Position numbers and translations under genes: made by a program. DNA of 64,000 nt from Prunella strophiata (lineage: Eukaryota > Chordata > Aves > Passeriformes > Prunellidae): contig JAZBQD010000017.1 in the NCBI GenBank assembly GCA_036583965.1, positions 25,640,385-25,704,384 of the forward strand. The letters run 5' to 3'. The notes beneath the pieces were generated by a model, which saw only the letters and a list, made by a program, of their open reading frames with translations, was not told where the DNA came from and made no database searches. This document shows, piece after piece, positions 61,410 through 64,000 of this stretch. Each line of letters starts with the position of its first letter. The stretch's first letter is position 1.

Positions 61410-61929
61410 TACCCAGATGTTGCAAACTTCCCAGAGAGAGGTCCCTCAAGACACAACTTTCTAGAGGTCTCAGGCAGTCCTTCAGCTGCCCGGTGACCTC
61501 AGCAAGGGGCAGGCAGTTCAGCTCTTAGCAGTGATTTCAGCTCTTAGTGATTTCAGCTCTGCCTTGAGAGGTATACCCAGGCCAACACAGGGACAGAGAC
61601 AGGAGTGCCGTACAGCTGTTAGGTAATAAAGGCTAATAGGTAGCCTTTATTCTAGCACCCTGTGAAGGAGGCTAGGGACAACAGCTCCCTCCCAAACTGG
61701 GCAGAAACCGGGGTTTTTACAGGGAAAAGCGGGGGTGGAAAAGGGGGAAAAACCAATGGGTTACAAAGAATCTACATGGGACCTCAAAGCATGCTGGGAA
61801 CTGGCCATGACCAAGGAGGACTTTTCAGTCCAGGAGGATTGAGAAAATCTTATCATAGCCCATTCAAGGGACATGTCTCCAAGGGAGAGGCTTGGCATGC
61901 CCATCTGTTTCCACAGAAAAGTGTACACA
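61410..61929 (-). mobile_element. Probable LTR of an endogenous retrovirus
   Basis: On the minus strand a U3-like region starts TGTGTACA at 61929, has a TATA-like TGTAAAAACC near 61721-61712, and an AATAAA signal at 61651-61646. It continues into a U5-like region towards 61418 ('...GTTTGCAACA'). A second AATAAA on the plus strand (61625-61630) pairs with the minus-strand signal in an 11-bp hairpin stem. A tandem 16-bp repeat around 'tgatttcagctcttag' lies at 61530-61565. The left boundary is unresolved; 61418 and 61089 are both possible. Confidence 0.52.
61625..61651. promoter_or_regulatory. Palindrome with AATAAA on both strands
   Basis: Eleven-base arms, AATAAAGGCTA and TAGCCTTTATT, are exact reverse complements around a 5-base loop. 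Each arm begins with a consensus poly(A) hexamer on its own strand. The palindrome sits in the R-like region of the minus-strand LTR, where a poly(A) signal is expected. The plus-strand copy would give the same signal for antisense transcripts. Function is inferred only. Confidence 0.5.
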
Positions 61930-62609
61930 TCATTTTAGCTTTGTGTCTGTGAATTGATTATGTTATGAATATTACTATCTCAAATCTATATGTGTCATTG
62001 TTATAATTGTAGTAAACCCTGTAAAATTACTTTGTAAGTGTTAAAGTACTCAGTGATTAAGTGTTGCTAAACCCTTTTACACCATTATCTTTGCATTCAT
62101 ATCCTTTGCAGTCTTAGCCCCTTTCTCATTCCCAGCCTGTCTGTAAAACATTCCCAATTGCTTCTAGTTTGATATTCCTTTGTATGATTTAACTCAGGTA
62201 ATAAGTAATACAGTGAGCTTTGCCATCAAACTCTGTTAAGTCACATTTTCACAAATTCATACCAAAACCTGCTTTTGCCAAATCTCTGATGGGGTTTCTT
62301 TAAGCAGCCAAATCCCTCATTCCCTACACTCCTAGAAAGCAAATGTACAAATGTCAACCCTTAAAAGCATGAATGAAGTTTTCTGTTGAAAAATGAAAAT
62401 TTCCAGTAGCAATGGCAGAAAGAACAGAAGGAGCACAAAATTTAAAGTGCCATTTGATATTGAACCTGGTGGATGAGCTGAAAGAATAAAGGAGCATCAA
62501 ATATGACCACATAAACAGGGTCCACTCTCCTTTGAGGTGAAATATCAAGTTTCATTAAGATGACATTTACACAGGTTTATCATTTGTGTGAAGAGCCAAT
62601 GAGTTTTGG

Positions 62610-63533
62610 TATGCCTGAGCAATGTTGTCAGAGGCATGTGGGACAGGGTTTGCCATGTTTGCCATGTCCAGGAGGCAGCTAGGAAAAGATGGAGAAAAGC
62701 CTTGTCTCTGGGGGGATTTTGCCTGGCAAACAGTTCATGTCCCGCATGAGACAGGCAATCAGCAGGGGAGCACTGAAGACACTGTACCCCAGAGACACTG
62801 TGCAATTGATGGCAAAATGTCTCTGCCAATGGACTGCACTGGGACATTGGACTGGGCCAAAGCTCTCCTGTCAGCAGGCGCATTCAGGGAGGAGCCGTGG
62901 CCATAAAAAGTAACCACACCCCAAGCTCCAGGGGCTGTTCTGTCCCTTGCCTTTTGGCTCTTTTGGGAGCTTTTTGAACTTGCTTTTGAAGTCCTGTCTT
63001 CTGGCTCTCCTGCCCTTGCTGGCTCTTGACCACCCTCGTGTCTGTCCTGCCTCCCTGTGTCCCTGACAAGCGCCCTGCCTGCTTTGTCTCTGTGTGCCTG
63101 CCTGAGTCACCTGTGATCCAGCTGCCCCAAGCCAGCCCGCTGCCCATCCTCACTGTGACCCTGTCCAGGTTTCTGGACCTCCTGCCCTATCCCCCCTCAC
63201 CTTGTGTCCGACAGCCGCAGGAGCTGTCCCCAGGCAGGAAGTATCCACAGCCCTGCCTTGGGACATCGATGGCAGTCCTGGCGCTAGCACACTCTTTTCT
63301 CTCTGTCTCCTCTCTCTCTCTCTCTCTGTCTCCCCCCCTCTCCCTCCCCATCTGATTTTTCTTCCTCTTGCCCTGTCTTCTCTAGCCCTCTTCAGTGGGG
63401 CAACTCCTTTTTGTTTTGTCTTTTCATTACCAATGGCTTTTAGATACAATGTTTGCCTTGTTTGGCCTAATTTCATTCCCAACCATCCATTATTAAAAGA
63501 ACTCCTTACAGCTCCCTACAGTGGAACACTACA
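62610..63533 (+). mobile_element. Probable large LTR (endogenous retrovirus)
   Basis: A GC-rich segment of about 0.9 kb in A/T-rich surroundings. On the plus strand it has a TATA box (CCATAAAAAG, 62901-62910), a pyrimidine- and CTG-rich transcribed section, a TC-rich tract, an ATTAAA signal at 63492-63497 and an end at '...GGAACACTACA' (63533). TTTTGG occurs on both sides (62604-62609 and 63534-63539), as a 6-bp target-site duplication would. The implied left terminus reads TATGCC, not the canonical TG, so the left boundary could also be 62623 (TGTTGTCAG). No internal retroviral genes are present, which suggests a solo LTR. The open frames on both strands here are not credible genes. Confidence 0.58.
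63296..63352. repeat. (TC)n polypyrimidine tract inside the LTR
   Basis: Mostly CT dinucleotides, then C-rich sequence. It is a simple repeat within the transcribed section of the LTR. The minus-strand frame reads it as Arg/Glu repeats, which are artefacts. Confidence 0.85.
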
Positions 63534-64000
63534 TTTTGGATGACAGCTTTATTTTTTATCCATATATGTGCATTTTAAAGGGAAACTGTTCTTCTTTGCC
63601 AACAAGATTTAAGAATTATATATTTTTTTTTCCCAGCTGAGATAAAGAAAGCAACAGAATCTAATATTGTTAAAATATTTAAATTGAAATTCATAGCATT
63701 TGATAATACTTTTCAGTAAAAATTAATGTCTAAATATCTACAAGATAAATTTACATGATCCTTCACATTTATTTTAAAACATCCTTTTTCTAAAGATGAT
63801 AAATGTAAAATGATGCCATTCATCAGATACAAAAGCAAATTTTTTAAAACTCAACACTGTGAGAACAAAATTTTATTTGCTACATAATCTTAAAAATGTG
63901 GAAGTTATCACTGTGGCCTCTCCCATGCATTTGGAAAATCTGGCCATGACAGTGAACTCAAACCTGCATCTTAAAATAAAGTCTGGTTTTCCCTCTTCAG
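63534..64000. other. A/T-rich DNA, no feature recognised
   Basis: The sequence returns to unique A/T-rich DNA immediately after the LTR end. No gene or repeat is recognised before the window edge. Confidence 0.5.

Noticed and set aside
62622..63543. Several overlapping frames of 75-113 codons on both strands, and the idea of a GC-rich gene promoter
   Set aside because: Simultaneous openness on both strands reflects low stop density in GC-rich and TC-rich DNA. TATA, ATTAAA and terminal structure fit an LTR better than a host gene.

Overview
The window looks like a gene-poor, A/T-rich stretch of a bird nuclear genome (intergenic DNA or a very long intron). I found no complete protein-coding gene, no rRNA or tRNA gene and no CRISPR array. 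Stop codons are dense in all frames. The longest open frames (about 150-156 codons) are either the antisense of a LINE or match nothing I recognise.

The bird assignment rests on the interspersed repeats. The recurrent LINE is CR1: reverse-transcriptase motifs of the FxKAFDTVSHxxL type, and 3' ends of the form 'gggtcccttccaac...attctatgatt'. Several long terminal repeats resemble avian endogenous retrovirus LTRs. I see no mammalian SINE or L1 signature. A neoavian bird, possibly a passerine, is my best guess. That narrower call is from remembered resemblance of the LTRs and was not computed.

Layout. From 1 to 19.6 kb the DNA is mostly unique and A/T-rich, with microsatellites ((GT)28 at 7.6 kb, AT-rich at 12.5 kb), a short interstitial telomere-like array at 14.25 kb and one candidate exon on the minus strand at 16.5 kb. 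An LTR-like piece lies at 19.9-20.1 kb. A long CR1 on the plus strand occupies 22.8-24.1 kb. From 24 to 39 kb the DNA is mostly unique, with CR1 3' ends at 29.5 and 35.5 kb, a probable LTR-element fragment at 36.9-37.5 kb and a weak terminal-exon candidate at 35.5 kb. From 39.3 to 45.4 kb is a repeat-rich block: minus-strand CR1, a minus-strand LTR, a CR1 tail, a 134-bp (CTTT)n tract, another CR1 and a complete solo LTR with a perfect 5-bp target-site duplication. A minus-strand CR1 whose reverse-transcriptase section is deleted lies at 49.5-51 kb. A 42-nt C run lies at 54.2 kb, and an isolated upstream-CR1 piece at 55.9-56.2 kb. The right end (59.1-63.5 kb) is a dense, GC-richer pile of two CR1 copies and about three LTR-type elements.

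Nothing here works as a pathway or operon. The window records repeated transposition into neutral DNA. The observations most worth checking are the exon candidates, the solo LTR with its intact duplication, the hairpin carrying poly(A) signals on both strands, the telomere-like array and the long C run. I did not find a new biological system that I could defend from the sequence.
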